From Desulfurobacterium indicum (GTDB lineage Bacteria; Aquificota; Aquificia; Desulfurobacteriales; Desulfurobacteriaceae): a stretch of 64,000 bases of DNA. Numbering within the stretch: position 1 is the stretch's first letter; every line of letters begins with the position of its first letter. Made by a program: the position numbers and the translations under genes. The stretch covers positions 1-64,000 of the forward strand of contig NZ_MOEN01000005.1 in NCBI RefSeq assembly GCF_001968985.1. Direction: 5' to 3'. This document shows positions 26,086 through 35,030 of the stretch, in pieces. The notes beneath the pieces are model-generated. The model ran no database searches, was not told the origin of the DNA, and saw only the letters and a program-made list of their open reading frames with translations.

Positions 26086-28320
26086 ATGAAACAATTATCC
26101 TTAAGGACGAAACTTTTACTCCTCGTAATAGTATCACTGTTTGCTTTCCTGATTAATTTTTCATACATGCTTTTTTACAGCTACAAAGAATACAGAAAAA
26201 GCCTAAACAATCTACAATATTCACAAATTACTCTCTACCTCGTTGACTTCATAAATGAGGCAGAAAAAGAAAGAGGTCTATCTACAATATACGTTGCCTC
26301 TCACGATAAGTATTTTCGCAACAAAATGTACGAAGAGAGAAATATATTTGACGCCAAATTGGTAAGATTAGAAGAAAATCTAAACAATTCCTCAATTCCT
26401 ATATCAAAAACCATCAGAGAAAAACTGGAAAAAGATATTTCAAATCTTGAAAAAGTAAGAAAAACGATTGTCGAAAAGAGACCTGACTATAATGTAATTT
26501 TTTTATACTACTGCAACCTCATAGAAAACCTGTATGACTTTTTCAAATATAAAGAAGCGCCATCTAAATACTCTAACTTTATCTACCCGCTCGACAGACT
26601 GAAAAATATAGAAGGAAAACTAAGGGCCTATATAGGCGTAGGCCTTTTCACCGGATTTGACAAAGATCTCCTTAAAAATATAGAAAAAGCACTATACGAA
26701 AAGCACATAGTGTTAATATCTCACATCCCTCCCAATATAGAAGAAAGACTTGAAAAAATACAAGCATTGCCGGAAGGACAAAAAATTTACTACACCATCG
26801 AAGCAGTTTTACACAAAGAAAAACCCAGTATATCCGCAAAAGAATGGTGGGACATAGAAACACGCTACATAGAAAAATTAAAAGATTTTGAAGAAAAAAT
26901 AGTAAAACAAGAAATCCAGACTGCAATACAGACTGAAAAAAAAGCGAAAACAAACTTTATTCTCGCACTTTTATTCTTAATATGTTTCCTCGCAATACTG
27001 ATCTACTTCTTCTTCACAATTATCAATGACATATACAAAAACATAAACGACCTTAAAAAAGTTCTATCTCACGCAACAGTCGGCAAATTTGACATAAAAA
27101 TGGACGAAAATATTCCTGGAGAAATGGGAGAAATTGCCAGAAACATAAACAAACTTCTGGAAGCGTTTAAGAGATTTGCTTACAACGAAAAAATATTTAT
27201 CGCGTCAGTATCTCACGAACTAAGAACACCTCTTAACGGAATCATAGGCTTTCTTAACCTGCTGCTAAAAACAGACCTTACGAAAGAACAAGAATCCTAT
27301 GTGAAAAACGCGGAACTCTCTGCCCATCAACTTGTAGAATTGATAGAAGACCTTCTTGACACAACAAAAATTCAAACCGGCCAGATAGAACTTAAAGAGG
27401 AAGAATTTGATCTAAACCGCGTTATTCAAGACGTTATCGTTTCTACATCAACAAAGAAAAACGCAAATCTTGAGATAAGATGCAAAGTTCCACAGTTTGA
27501 TACTTTATTTATAGGTGACAAAAAACGGATAAAACAGATCTTTTACAACCTGGTATCAAATGCATGTAAATACACACAAAGAGGGTTTGTCGAAATAGGT
27601 GTTAAAGAAATGAAAGATCTTAAAGACAAAATCGAAATCACTTTCTACGTGAAAGATACCGGTATAGGAATACCTGAAGACAGAAAGAAAGATCTTTTCA
27701 AACCTTTCGGTAGAGTTTGCACAAAAGAAACTCAAGGAGTAAAAGGCACCGGTCTGGGACTGTATATTTCCAAAACATTAGCAAAACTTATGGGAGGAGA
27801 TATCTGGTTTGAATCAAAATACGGAAAAGGTAGCACTTTTTATGTTTCTCTTAAACTGAAAAAAGGTAGAGCAAAAACAGAAGAAGAGAAGAAAACAGCA
27901 CTATCCATCGATGAACTTCAAAAACACTATGACTTTTCAAACTTTAAAGTATTGGCCGCAGAAGACGAACCAATTAACAGAAAGCTGTTCCAGAAAATTC
28001 TTGAAAAGAACTTTAATATTAAAGATATAGATATGGTAGAAAACGGCGCTGAAGCTTACGAAAAGGCTGTTAAAAACAATTACGATGCTATATTCCTCGA
28101 TCTTCAAATGCCTGTAATGGATGGTTTTGAAGCACTTGAAAAAATGAGAAAAGCCGGAGTCAAAACTCCGATATACATGCTTACGGCAGATGCTTACAAA
28201 GATACAGAAATAAAAGCCAAAAAACATGGGGCAAACGGTTACATAACAAAACCGATAAACGTTGATAAACTTTACGAAATCTTTATAGAAATTAAAGAGA
28301 AGAAAGAAAAAGAAAATTAA
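26086..28320 (+). CDS. Hybrid sensor histidine kinase with NIT-like sensor and receiver domains
   Basis: This 744-aa membrane kinase has a first helix at 10-30 and an extracellular sensor (about 35-285). The sensor contains EAEKERGLSTIYVAS, reminiscent of the nitrate/nitrite-sensing NIT domain. A second helix lies at 288-310, followed by a HAMP region, a HisKA domain with H-box SVSHELRTPLNG (near 375), and an ATPase domain (NLVSNACKYT, DTGIGIP, GTGLGLYIS). A C-terminal receiver has its acceptor in FLDLQMPVMDG (near 670). The signal is not known; nitrate is only a suggestion from the motif. Confidence 0.88.
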   Translation: MKQLSLRTKLLLLVIVSLFAFLINFSYMLFYSYKEYRKSLNNLQYSQITLYLVDFINEAEKERGLSTIYVASHDKYFRNKMYEERNIFDAKLVRLEENLNNSSIPISKTIREKLEKDISNLEKVRKTIVEKRPDYNVIFLYYCNLIENLYDFFKYKEAPSKYSNFIYPLDRLKNIEGKLRAYIGVGLFTGFDKDLLKNIEKALYEKHIVLISHIPPNIEERLEKIQALPEGQKIYYTIEAVLHKEKPSISAKEWWDIETRYIEKLKDFEEKIVKQEIQTAIQTEKKAKTNFILALLFLICFLAILIYFFFTIINDIYKNINDLKKVLSHATVGKFDIKMDENIPGEMGEIARNINKLLEAFKRFAYNEKIFIASVSHELRTPLNGIIGFLNLLLKTDLTKEQESYVKNAELSAHQLVELIEDLLDTTKIQTGQIELKEEEFDLNRVIQDVIVSTSTKKNANLEIRCKVPQFDTLFIGDKKRIKQIFYNLVSNACKYTQRGFVEIGVKEMKDLKDKIEITFYVKDTGIGIPEDRKKDLFKPFGRVCTKETQGVKGTGLGLYISKTLAKLMGGDIWFESKYGKGSTFYVSLKLKKGRAKTEEEKKTALSIDELQKHYDFSNFKVLAAEDEPINRKLFQKILEKNFNIKDIDMVENGAEAYEKAVKNNYDAIFLDLQMPVMDGFEALEKMRKAGVKTPIYMLTADAYKDTEIKAKKHGANGYITKPINVDKLYEIFIEIKEKKEKEN

Positions 28321-28352
28321 TGTAAAATTCTTCCTACACAACGGGAGGTAAC

Positions 28353-29249
28353 GTGAAGCACGTTTTGATTATTATCGGTTTTCTTCTCCTGTCATCCTTT
28401 AGCACCTGCGGTAGAAGAGGAACCCCCCTACCTCCCAGGGACTTTCACCCACTGCCACCTGACAAAGTTAACTTTCAGCAAGTTGTATCAGCTCCGCTAA
28501 TTTACTGGAATCCCCCTGCAAAATTTGTTGACGGTGAAGCAATTCCTCTGAAAGAAATAAAAAAACTTAGCTATATAATTGACATCGACTTCGGGAAAAA
28601 GGTTTTCCAGACATCAAAAACATTTTTTAAATATAAACCTCTCCCTGTAGGAACAAAAGTGTGTTTCAGAGTAGCAGCAATTTATAAAACTTTCAAAGGA
28701 GATTTTTCTGAACCTACATGCAGAATTATAAAAACTTCTATTAAACAACCACCCGTGGTAAAAGAGATAAAGGCCGGAGACGACTCTGTCAAAATCAAAT
28801 TCGGGAAACTAACCTACAAGACAATAGAAATATTCAAATCTAACGGCAAAAATTTCAATCCGATAAAACCTTACAAAACAATATCAAGCACTATTTTTAT
28901 AGATAAAAACGTAATCAACGGAAAAATCTACTTCTACAAAGCACGATACGCCAATAATGAGCTAAAAGGACCTTTTACAAAAACTTTCTTAGTAAAACCG
29001 GTTGACAACATCCCGCCGGCACCGCCGGAAAATCTGATCTTGATAACAGATCACATCTGCTACCTTGTATGGGAACCTTCCACATCAAAAGATGTAAAGT
29101 ATTACAAAATTTTTTATAATGGTAAGTGCATCGGACAAACGACCGGCCTAACATTCACCATTAAAAACTGCCTAAAAGGCACTTACAGAATCGGTGCTGT
29201 TGATAAGGCAGGTAACATTACATTATCAAAACCTGCAGTCAGGAGGTAA
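28353..29249 (+). CDS. Probable lipoprotein with fibronectin type III-like repeats
   Basis: The 298-aa protein starts at GTG (28353) behind GGGAGG. An N-terminal signal ends at Cys19, followed by GRRGTPLPP. This Cys-Gly-basic-Gly-Pro-rich start resembles small LptM/YifL-type outer-membrane lipoproteins. The lipobox (FSTC) is not ideal. The remainder reads as repeated beta-rich, FN3-like modules (including PPAPPENLILITD and VWEPSTSKDVKYYKIF). Function is unknown; it is probably anchored in an outer membrane leaflet. Confidence 0.7.
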   Translation: MKHVLIIIGFLLLSSFSTCGRRGTPLPPRDFHPLPPDKVNFQQVVSAPLIYWNPPAKFVDGEAIPLKEIKKLSYIIDIDFGKKVFQTSKTFFKYKPLPVGTKVCFRVAAIYKTFKGDFSEPTCRIIKTSIKQPPVVKEIKAGDDSVKIKFGKLTYKTIEIFKSNGKNFNPIKPYKTISSTIFIDKNVINGKIYFYKARYANNELKGPFTKTFLVKPVDNIPPAPPENLILITDHICYLVWEPSTSKDVKYYKIFYNGKCIGQTTGLTFTIKNCLKGTYRIGAVDKAGNITLSKPAVRR

Positions 29250-29252
29250 AAA

Positions 29253-29594
29253 ATGTGTATATTTTGTAAAATCGTCAACAAAGAAATTCCTGCAAAAGTT
29301 GTATATGAAGATGACAAAGTCATGGCATTTCACGACATCAACCCACAAGCACCCATCCATATTTTAATTATCCCCAAGGAGCACATCCCAACAGTAAACG
29401 ACCTTGAAGAAAACCACAAGGAACTAATAGGACATATCTTCCTCGTGGCAAAGAAAATAGCTAAAGAGCTGGGAGTTGATGAAAAAGGATACAGAATGCT
29501 TGTGAATTGCAACAGCGACGGAGGACAGGAAATTTACCATATCCACTTCCATCTCTTTGCAGGAAAACCACTCGGCCCGATGATTTGTAAGTAG
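29253..29594 (+). CDS. HIT family protein (HinT-like)
   Basis: This is a histidine-triad nucleotide hydrolase of 113 aa that acts on adenosine phosphoramidate-type substrates. It shows CIFCKIVNKEIPAKVVYED at the N terminus and the catalytic triad IYHIHFHLFAGKPLGPM at the C terminus. It follows the lipoprotein gene after 3 bases and precedes tmk after 9 bases. Confidence 0.94.
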   Translation: MCIFCKIVNKEIPAKVVYEDDKVMAFHDINPQAPIHILIIPKEHIPTVNDLEENHKELIGHIFLVAKKIAKELGVDEKGYRMLVNCNSDGGQEIYHIHFHLFAGKPLGPMICK

Positions 29595-29603
29595 GCGGTA
29601 AAG

Positions 29604-30221
29604 ATGTTTATCACTTTTGAAGGAATAGAAGGTTCCGGAAAGACCACACAGGCAAAGCTTTTGCACGAATGGCTTATTGATAACGGCTACGAAGTAATAC
29701 TAACAAGAGAACCGGGTGGAACACCGGCTGCCGAAGAAATCCGGAAATTTATACTCTCAGACAGAGAAGAACCATTTCCCGAAATAGCCGAATTGATGCT
29801 TTATATGGCTGCCCGGTCTTTCCATGTTCAAAATCTCATAAAACCAGCCCTTAATTCGGGGACAATAGTAATCTCTGATAGATTCTCAGACGCAACACTG
29901 GCATATCAAGGATACGGTAGAGGACTCTCTTTAAAAGATATAAGCCACCTGAATAGTCTTGCAACAGAAGGACTAAAACCGGACATAACATTTTTAATAG
30001 ACGTTCCTGTAGAAATCGGAATGTTAAGGATAGAGGGAAGAGAGCACGACAGAATAGAAAAAGAAACACTAATTTTCCATGAAAAAGTTCGAAAGGGATA
30101 CCTGCAAATAGCAAGTGAAAATCCAGAAAGAATAGTTGTCATAGACGGCACTAAAAGAACAGAAGAGATATTTGAAGAAATAAGAAAAAACATAGAGAGA
30201 AGACTTAAAAATGGGATTTAG
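29604..30221 (+). CDS. tmk: Thymidylate kinase
   Basis: The enzyme phosphorylates dTMP to dTDP. The 205-aa protein has P-loop GIEGSGKTTQA, LTREPGGTPAAEEIR, the DR motif SDRFSDATLAYQGYGRG and TFLIDVPVEIG. The 3' end overlaps holB by 11 bases, the common tmk-holB arrangement. Confidence 0.96.
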   Translation: MFITFEGIEGSGKTTQAKLLHEWLIDNGYEVILTREPGGTPAAEEIRKFILSDREEPFPEIAELMLYMAARSFHVQNLIKPALNSGTIVISDRFSDATLAYQGYGRGLSLKDISHLNSLATEGLKPDITFLIDVPVEIGMLRIEGREHDRIEKETLIFHEKVRKGYLQIASENPERIVVIDGTKRTEEIFEEIRKNIERRLKNGI

Positions 30222-31029
30222 CACAGTAATAGGACATACCGAACAACTCCATATTATAAAAGAGCTGATCGAGAAAAACGCTTTTCCATCCTCTGTTTTA
30301 TTTTCAGGTCCAAAAGGAATAGGAAAAAAACTTGTGGCTGTTGAAACGGCTAAACTTCTAACCGAAAACTCATTTGGAATAAAGATTATCGGAGAAGATA
30401 AACCACCAACTATCGATGAAATACGAGACAGTTCCTCATGGCTGTTTAAAAAACCTCAATACTCTTCAAAAAAAGTCTTAATTATAGACAATGCTGAAAC
30501 TATGAAAACAGAAGCTGCAAATGCACTCCTTAAAACACTGGAAGAACCACCCAGCTATGCAGTAATAATTCTAATAACTTCAAATGAAAACTATTTACTT
30601 CCGACTATACGTTCGCGATGCAAAATATTCCGCTTCGGAAAACTAACTGAACAACAGGTAAAAACAGTCCTCCAAAACCTTGGTATTCAATACGATGAAA
30701 GAATCATCAAAATATGCGGTAACAGTCCTGGAAAAGCAATAGCTCTGGTAAATAGTAAAGTTCCTGACCTGATAGCTGAACTGATAAAACTCTTAAAAGA
30801 AAAAAAGCTATATGAAAACATCACCTCTTTTTCTGCCAATTTTTCATCCATGTCAAGAGAGGAAACAGAACTGTTCATTGATGCGTTAGAATTGCTTTTA
30901 TCCGAAAAGAAAACATTTCTAAAATGGTTCGAACCACTGGAAAAAGGAAGAACCTTTCTGAAATTTTACGGCAGGCCCCGAAACGTTATTGAATGGATCT
31001 TAATAAATATTACCGAAAACGGAGGCTAA
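30211..31029 (+). CDS. holB: DNA polymerase III delta-prime subunit (HolB-like)
   Basis: This is an AAA+ clamp-loader subunit of 272 aa. FSTVIGHTEQ opens the protein, the P-loop-like segment is SGPKGIGKK, and TLEEPPSYAVIIL plus TIRSRCKIFRF (SRC motif) are characteristic. The P-loop has Lys where Ser/Thr is usual and the zinc-binding cysteines of the DnaX family are missing. Both agree with delta-prime being a non-hydrolysing subunit. It overlaps tmk. Confidence 0.85.
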   Translation: MGFSTVIGHTEQLHIIKELIEKNAFPSSVLFSGPKGIGKKLVAVETAKLLTENSFGIKIIGEDKPPTIDEIRDSSSWLFKKPQYSSKKVLIIDNAETMKTEAANALLKTLEEPPSYAVIILITSNENYLLPTIRSRCKIFRFGKLTEQQVKTVLQNLGIQYDERIIKICGNSPGKAIALVNSKVPDLIAELIKLLKEKKLYENITSFSANFSSMSREETELFIDALELLLSEKKTFLKWFEPLEKGRTFLKFYGRPRNVIEWILINITENGG

Positions 31030-31030
31030 T

Positions 31031-31621
31031 GTGGAAAACGAAATTAAAAAATTAAAAGAAAAAATAATAAAAATCGGAAAATTGATTTTTGAAATGGGAC
31101 TTACAGACAGTCATGGAGGCAACATAAGTGCAAGATACAACGAATACATTCTGATCAAAAAGTCCGGGAAAATGCTCGGACGTCTTACAGAAAATGACAT
31201 TGTAATCACGACATTAGAACCTAACGAAAAACTTGACAGAGAAGCATCAATAGAATTAAAAGTTCACAGAAACATCTATAAACAACTACCTGAGGTAAAA
31301 GCAGTAGTCCATGCTCACTCCCCCTATACCGTAGCTGTTTCCCTGACGACAGATGAAATTGTTCCTCTTGATTCGGAAGTTAAATTTTTACTTGGAACTG
31401 TCCCCATCCTATCCGCAAAAAACGTTATAAGCTCCGATGAAGTAGCCGAAAAACTTCCAGAACTTCTTAAAAATTGTAAAATTGCAGTGGTAAAATCACA
31501 CGGGCCATTTTCAACTGGCAGAACGCTGGAAGAGGCATTTAAATACCTTTCTGCCGTAGAAAACTCATGTAAGATAATATCCATAGTTAAATCAATGGAG
31601 AGACAGAATGTGGGACTTTAA
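31031..31621 (+). CDS. Class II aldolase/adducin-family protein
   Basis: The 196-aa zinc-dependent aldolase-type protein shows GLTDSHGGNISARY, the zinc ligands HAHSPYTVA and a third histidine in VKSHGPFSTG. The family includes fuculose-phosphate aldolase, ribulose-phosphate epimerase and methylthioribulose-phosphate dehydratase. The substrate cannot be decided here. The GTG start follows GGAGG that spans the holB stop, and the end overlaps tyrA by 14 bases. Confidence 0.85.
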   Translation: MENEIKKLKEKIIKIGKLIFEMGLTDSHGGNISARYNEYILIKKSGKMLGRLTENDIVITTLEPNEKLDREASIELKVHRNIYKQLPEVKAVVHAHSPYTVAVSLTTDEIVPLDSEVKFLLGTVPILSAKNVISSDEVAEKLPELLKNCKIAVVKSHGPFSTGRTLEEAFKYLSAVENSCKIISIVKSMERQNVGL

Positions 31622-32474
31622 ACATATATCAATCATAGGTTTAGGACTTATCGGAGGCTCTTTTGCTCTTAATCTAAAAAAACACGGTTTTCCCGGAAAA
31701 GTAACGGCCGTTGACCTGAATCCCGAAGCCATTGAAAAAGGTATAAACCTAAAAGTTATAGACAACGGAGACACAACAGGAGATGTTTTAAAAGAAGCTG
31801 ACCTTATAGCTATCGCAACGCCTGTAGGAGTTTACAAAAATGTTTTAAAAACCATCAGAGAAAAAATTAATCCAGAAAAGAACATAATCGTAACCGACCT
31901 TGGAAGCGTGAAAGGGAATCTGGTTTACATGTGTGAAGAAGAGCTTAAAAACGTTGCTCGTTTCGTAGGCGGACATCCAATAGCAGGAACAGAAAAGTCA
32001 GGTGTTGAAAACAGCATCGAAGATCTGTTTAAAGGTGCAAAGTTTATCCTGACACCGACAGAAAATACAGACACGGAAGCAAAAGAAAAGATTAAAAAAC
32101 TATGGCACAACCTTGGTTCAAGAGTTATAGAAATGGATCCTTACTACCACGACAAGATATTTGCATCTGTCAGCCATCTACCTCATGTTGTTGCATATTC
32201 CATAGTGGATGCAATAGACATTCTTTCAAAACAGTTAAATGAAGACCTCTTTATGTTCACAGGAGGCGGCTTCAGAGACTTCACAAGAATTGCAATGAGT
32301 GATCCAGTAATGTGGAGAGACATCTGTATGGAAAATAGAGAAAACGTTTTAGAAGCGATAAAAACGTTCAAAGACTCACTAACTCACGTGGAAAAACTGA
32401 TAGAAGAAAATGACAGAGAAGGCTTAAAAGCATTCTTTGAAACGGCAAGGAAGAAAAGAAACAAAATATCTTAA
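31608..32474 (+). CDS. tyrA: Prephenate dehydrogenase
   Basis: TyrA converts prephenate to hydroxyphenylpyruvate for tyrosine synthesis. The 288-aa protein has the Rossmann motif SIIGLGLIGGSFAL, TDLGSVKG, FVGGHPIAGTEKSG and SHLPHVVAY. No fused chorismate mutase or ACT domain is present. It ends the plus-strand operon, facing the converging histidine kinase gene. Confidence 0.95.
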   Translation: MWDFKHISIIGLGLIGGSFALNLKKHGFPGKVTAVDLNPEAIEKGINLKVIDNGDTTGDVLKEADLIAIATPVGVYKNVLKTIREKINPEKNIIVTDLGSVKGNLVYMCEEELKNVARFVGGHPIAGTEKSGVENSIEDLFKGAKFILTPTENTDTEAKEKIKKLWHNLGSRVIEMDPYYHDKIFASVSHLPHVVAYSIVDAIDILSKQLNEDLFMFTGGGFRDFTRIAMSDPVMWRDICMENRENVLEAIKTFKDSLTHVEKLIEENDREGLKAFFETARKKRNKIS

Positions 32475-32483
32475 ACTGACATA

Positions 32484-33626
32484 TCAAGCAATATTTTGAG
32501 GAATCTCAATTAACATAATCGTCCATCCATCCTTAACATAAGCCTCAAGCCTACCACCGTGAGCCTTAACTATTCGTCTTGAGTTATAAAGACCGAGTCC
32601 GAACCCTCCTTCCTTAGTTGTTTTAAAAGGTTTAAAAATCTCATCGGGAAGATAGCCTCCGTTGTCTTTAATGTAAACTCTGACAAGATTACCATCCTTT
32701 TCCACAGCTATTTCTACCATTCTGTCTCCTTCCTTTTCGGCAACTGCTTCAATGGCATTTTTTATAAGATTCCTTAAAACAATTAGAAACTTATCCTTAT
32801 CAATAAAAACCGGAATATCAGCATTAACGTTTAGATTTATCTTTACCTCTTCTGCCTGAGCAACATCAGAAAATTCAGAAACGACATCAAATAACAACTT
32901 TCTAAGGGAGACCATCTCTCTATTTAAGACGATAGGTTTATTAATCTTTGAAGCCTCTTCTACGAAAAGACCAAGTTTCTGCACTTCACTTTGCATTAAT
33001 CTGGCATACCTTGATGACGACTCTTTGCTAACTCTATAAGCAAGCATATTCAGGCGACTCAAGGCATTTTTAACTTCATGAAGAATAGAAGAAATAGCTA
33101 TCGATACACTTTTTAATCTCTCTTTCTCGTGCTTTTCCTTGTCAAAAGATAACTTTTGAGAAAAATAGAGCCTTAAAGAAAAGGCAATTCCCAAAAGTAG
33201 CAAGATGTTTATCAAAAGTCCTACAAGAAATTGAAAAAGGATATGTCTATTTATCTCTTTCCTGTAAGAGGTATCAAAAAAAAGATAAAGTTTGAAAGGT
33301 TGAGAACTAATCTCTATTTTTTCAAAATCACCGCTAAAGTCAGAACCGGGAACTACTATTTCTCTTCCTTCAAATTCAACCTTAATACCCTTAAGTAATC
33401 TGGAATTTTCAACATAAGATGAGAGACTCTCTATAGGATCACCACCTCCACCGACCGTACTTGCAACAAGAGATTTAACCCTGTCTGCCTCATTTTTAAC
33501 AGCAATCTGAAAAAAAGAATTCCATTCAAGCCTCAGTCTGTAAAAGTTATAACTGAAAAATACCATCAAAAGTGCTGTAAGAAACAGTGGAATTAAAAGA
33601 TAACTTTTCTCTTTTCTATATTCCAT
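32484..33626 (-). CDS. Sensor histidine kinase, NtrB-like
   Basis: The 380-aa kinase has two membrane helices (about 12-32 and 148-170) around a small extracytoplasmic sensor. It then has a HisKA-like H-box (ISSILHEVKNALSRL) and an ATPase domain (RNLIKNAIEAV, GGFGLGLYNSRRIVKAHGG). It is the partner of the sigma-54 response regulator, whose 3' end it overlaps by 11 bases. The stimulus is not evident. Confidence 0.88.
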   Translation of the reverse strand: MEYRKEKSYLLIPLFLTALLMVFFSYNFYRLRLEWNSFFQIAVKNEADRVKSLVASTVGGGGDPIESLSSYVENSRLLKGIKVEFEGREIVVPGSDFSGDFEKIEISSQPFKLYLFFDTSYRKEINRHILFQFLVGLLINILLLLGIAFSLRLYFSQKLSFDKEKHEKERLKSVSIAISSILHEVKNALSRLNMLAYRVSKESSSRYARLMQSEVQKLGLFVEEASKINKPIVLNREMVSLRKLLFDVVSEFSDVAQAEEVKINLNVNADIPVFIDKDKFLIVLRNLIKNAIEAVAEKEGDRMVEIAVEKDGNLVRVYIKDNGGYLPDEIFKPFKTTKEGGFGLGLYNSRRIVKAHGGRLEAYVKDGWTIMLIEIPQNIA

Positions 33627-34923
33627 ACTTTTTCCGTTTATACCTTAAAGATTTCTCATCTATTCCAAGTAGCTTTGCTGCCCTCGTTTGAACAAAATTC
33701 GCTTCCTCAAGAGCATTTAAAAGAATAGCTTTTTCTATCTCATCAATGTAATCTGGAAGCCTTTTTCCAGGAGGAAGAACACAAGAAAAAACAGATTCCT
33801 TTTTATTAATTCCAAGATGTTCAGGTTTTATCTCTCCATCCGCAACAAGAACAGCCCTATGCAAAATATTTTCAAGTTCTCTAACATTACCGGGAAAATC
33901 ATAAGACAGAAGCAAATCAATAGCTTCAGAAGAAAGAGCAATCTGCTTACCATACTTTCTGGAAAATCTGTTTATAAAATAACCAGACAGTTCAAGGATA
34001 TCCTCTTTTCTTTGCTTTAAAGGAGGTATTTTCACTCTAAGCACATTAAGTCTGTAAAAAAGGTCCTCTCTAAACTTTCCCTCTTTAACAAGGTCTTCTA
34101 AATTTCTATTTGTTGCTGCAACAACCTTAACATCAACTTTTTTTGTTTCAAGACCGCCAACCCGTCTAACTTCTTTCTCCTGCAAAAACCTCAAAAGTTT
34201 TGCTTGAAGAGAGAGCGACAGATCCCCTATCTCATCAAGAAAAAGAGTCCCTCCATCGGCTTCTTCTATAAGTCCCGGCTTAGATTTGACAGCTCCAGAG
34301 AAAGCTCCCTTTTCATACCCGAACAACTCACTCTCAAAAAGATTCTCAGGAATAGAAGTGCAGTTTACCGGAACAAATTTACCTTTTCTTCCACTCTCTT
34401 TATGTATATATCTCGCTATCACTTCCTTACCTGTTCCGCTTTCACCGGTTATAAGCACCGGAGCATCGGCCTTTGCAAAAAGGGAAGCCATTGAAAGGAT
34501 TCTCTCCATAACAGGTGAAGCAAATATAATTTTATCTTTATCAAGCAGAGCCCTCCTTAAACGAGAAAGCTCACAACACTTTTTAACTAAATTAATTAAA
34601 ACATCTACATCATAAGGTTTCGTAATGTAATGAAAAGCTCCCAACTTTATGGCTTTAACTGCATCATCAATATTTGAAAAAGCAGTTACAACTATAACTT
34701 CAACATCTCTTACTCTCTTTACAGACTTTAGAAACTCTATCCCTGATTTTCCCGGAAGTCTAACATCGGTTATAACTACATCAATATTTTCTTGTCCCAC
34801 AAGCTTTTCGCCCTTTTCTGCAGAATGAGATGAAAAAACGATAAAACCATTCTCAACAAGAATATCAACCAACAATTCCCTCTGAATTTTGTCATCTTCA
34901 ATAACAAGTATTTTGCATGCCAT
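33616..34923 (-). CDS. Sigma-54-dependent response regulator, NtrC family
   Basis: The 435-aa protein has a receiver domain (1-120; VITDVRLPGKSG), an AAA+ domain and a C-terminal Fis-type helix-turn-helix (VQTRAAKLLGIDEKSLRYK). The AAA+ domain has Walker A GESGTGKEVIA, Walker B GGTLFLDEIGD and a sigma-54 contact loop reading GAFSGA instead of GAFTGA. It activates sigma-54 promoters. I found no convincing GG-N10-GC element next to it, so its targets are probably elsewhere. Confidence 0.94.
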   Translation of the reverse strand: MACKILVIEDDKIQRELLVDILVENGFIVFSSHSAEKGEKLVGQENIDVVITDVRLPGKSGIEFLKSVKRVRDVEVIVVTAFSNIDDAVKAIKLGAFHYITKPYDVDVLINLVKKCCELSRLRRALLDKDKIIFASPVMERILSMASLFAKADAPVLITGESGTGKEVIARYIHKESGRKGKFVPVNCTSIPENLFESELFGYEKGAFSGAVKSKPGLIEEADGGTLFLDEIGDLSLSLQAKLLRFLQEKEVRRVGGLETKKVDVKVVAATNRNLEDLVKEGKFREDLFYRLNVLRVKIPPLKQRKEDILELSGYFINRFSRKYGKQIALSSEAIDLLLSYDFPGNVRELENILHRAVLVADGEIKPEHLGINKKESVFSCVLPPGKRLPDYIDEIEKAILLNALEEANFVQTRAAKLLGIDEKSLRYKRKKYGI

Positions 34924-35030
34924 AAATAACCCCTTTTGTTTAATTTACCTTAAGCCAAAAAGAAAGGCAAGAAATGCAACAAAAATTTATAGCCCTATAT
35001 TTAATATAAAAGGGGAAAAGGAGGTAACCT

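Noticed and set aside
25411-26094. A 227-codon minus-strand open frame opposite the HD-GYP/HPt genes
   Set aside because: It lies wholly antisense to two well-supported genes, is rich in Phe/Ser/Leu as expected for the reverse of Lys/Glu codons, and has no family motif.
34924-35030. Possible sigma-54 promoter (aggcaagaaatgcaa) next to the NtrC-type gene
   Set aside because: The distance between GG and GC is 8 bases, not the required 10, so it does not fit a -24/-12 promoter.
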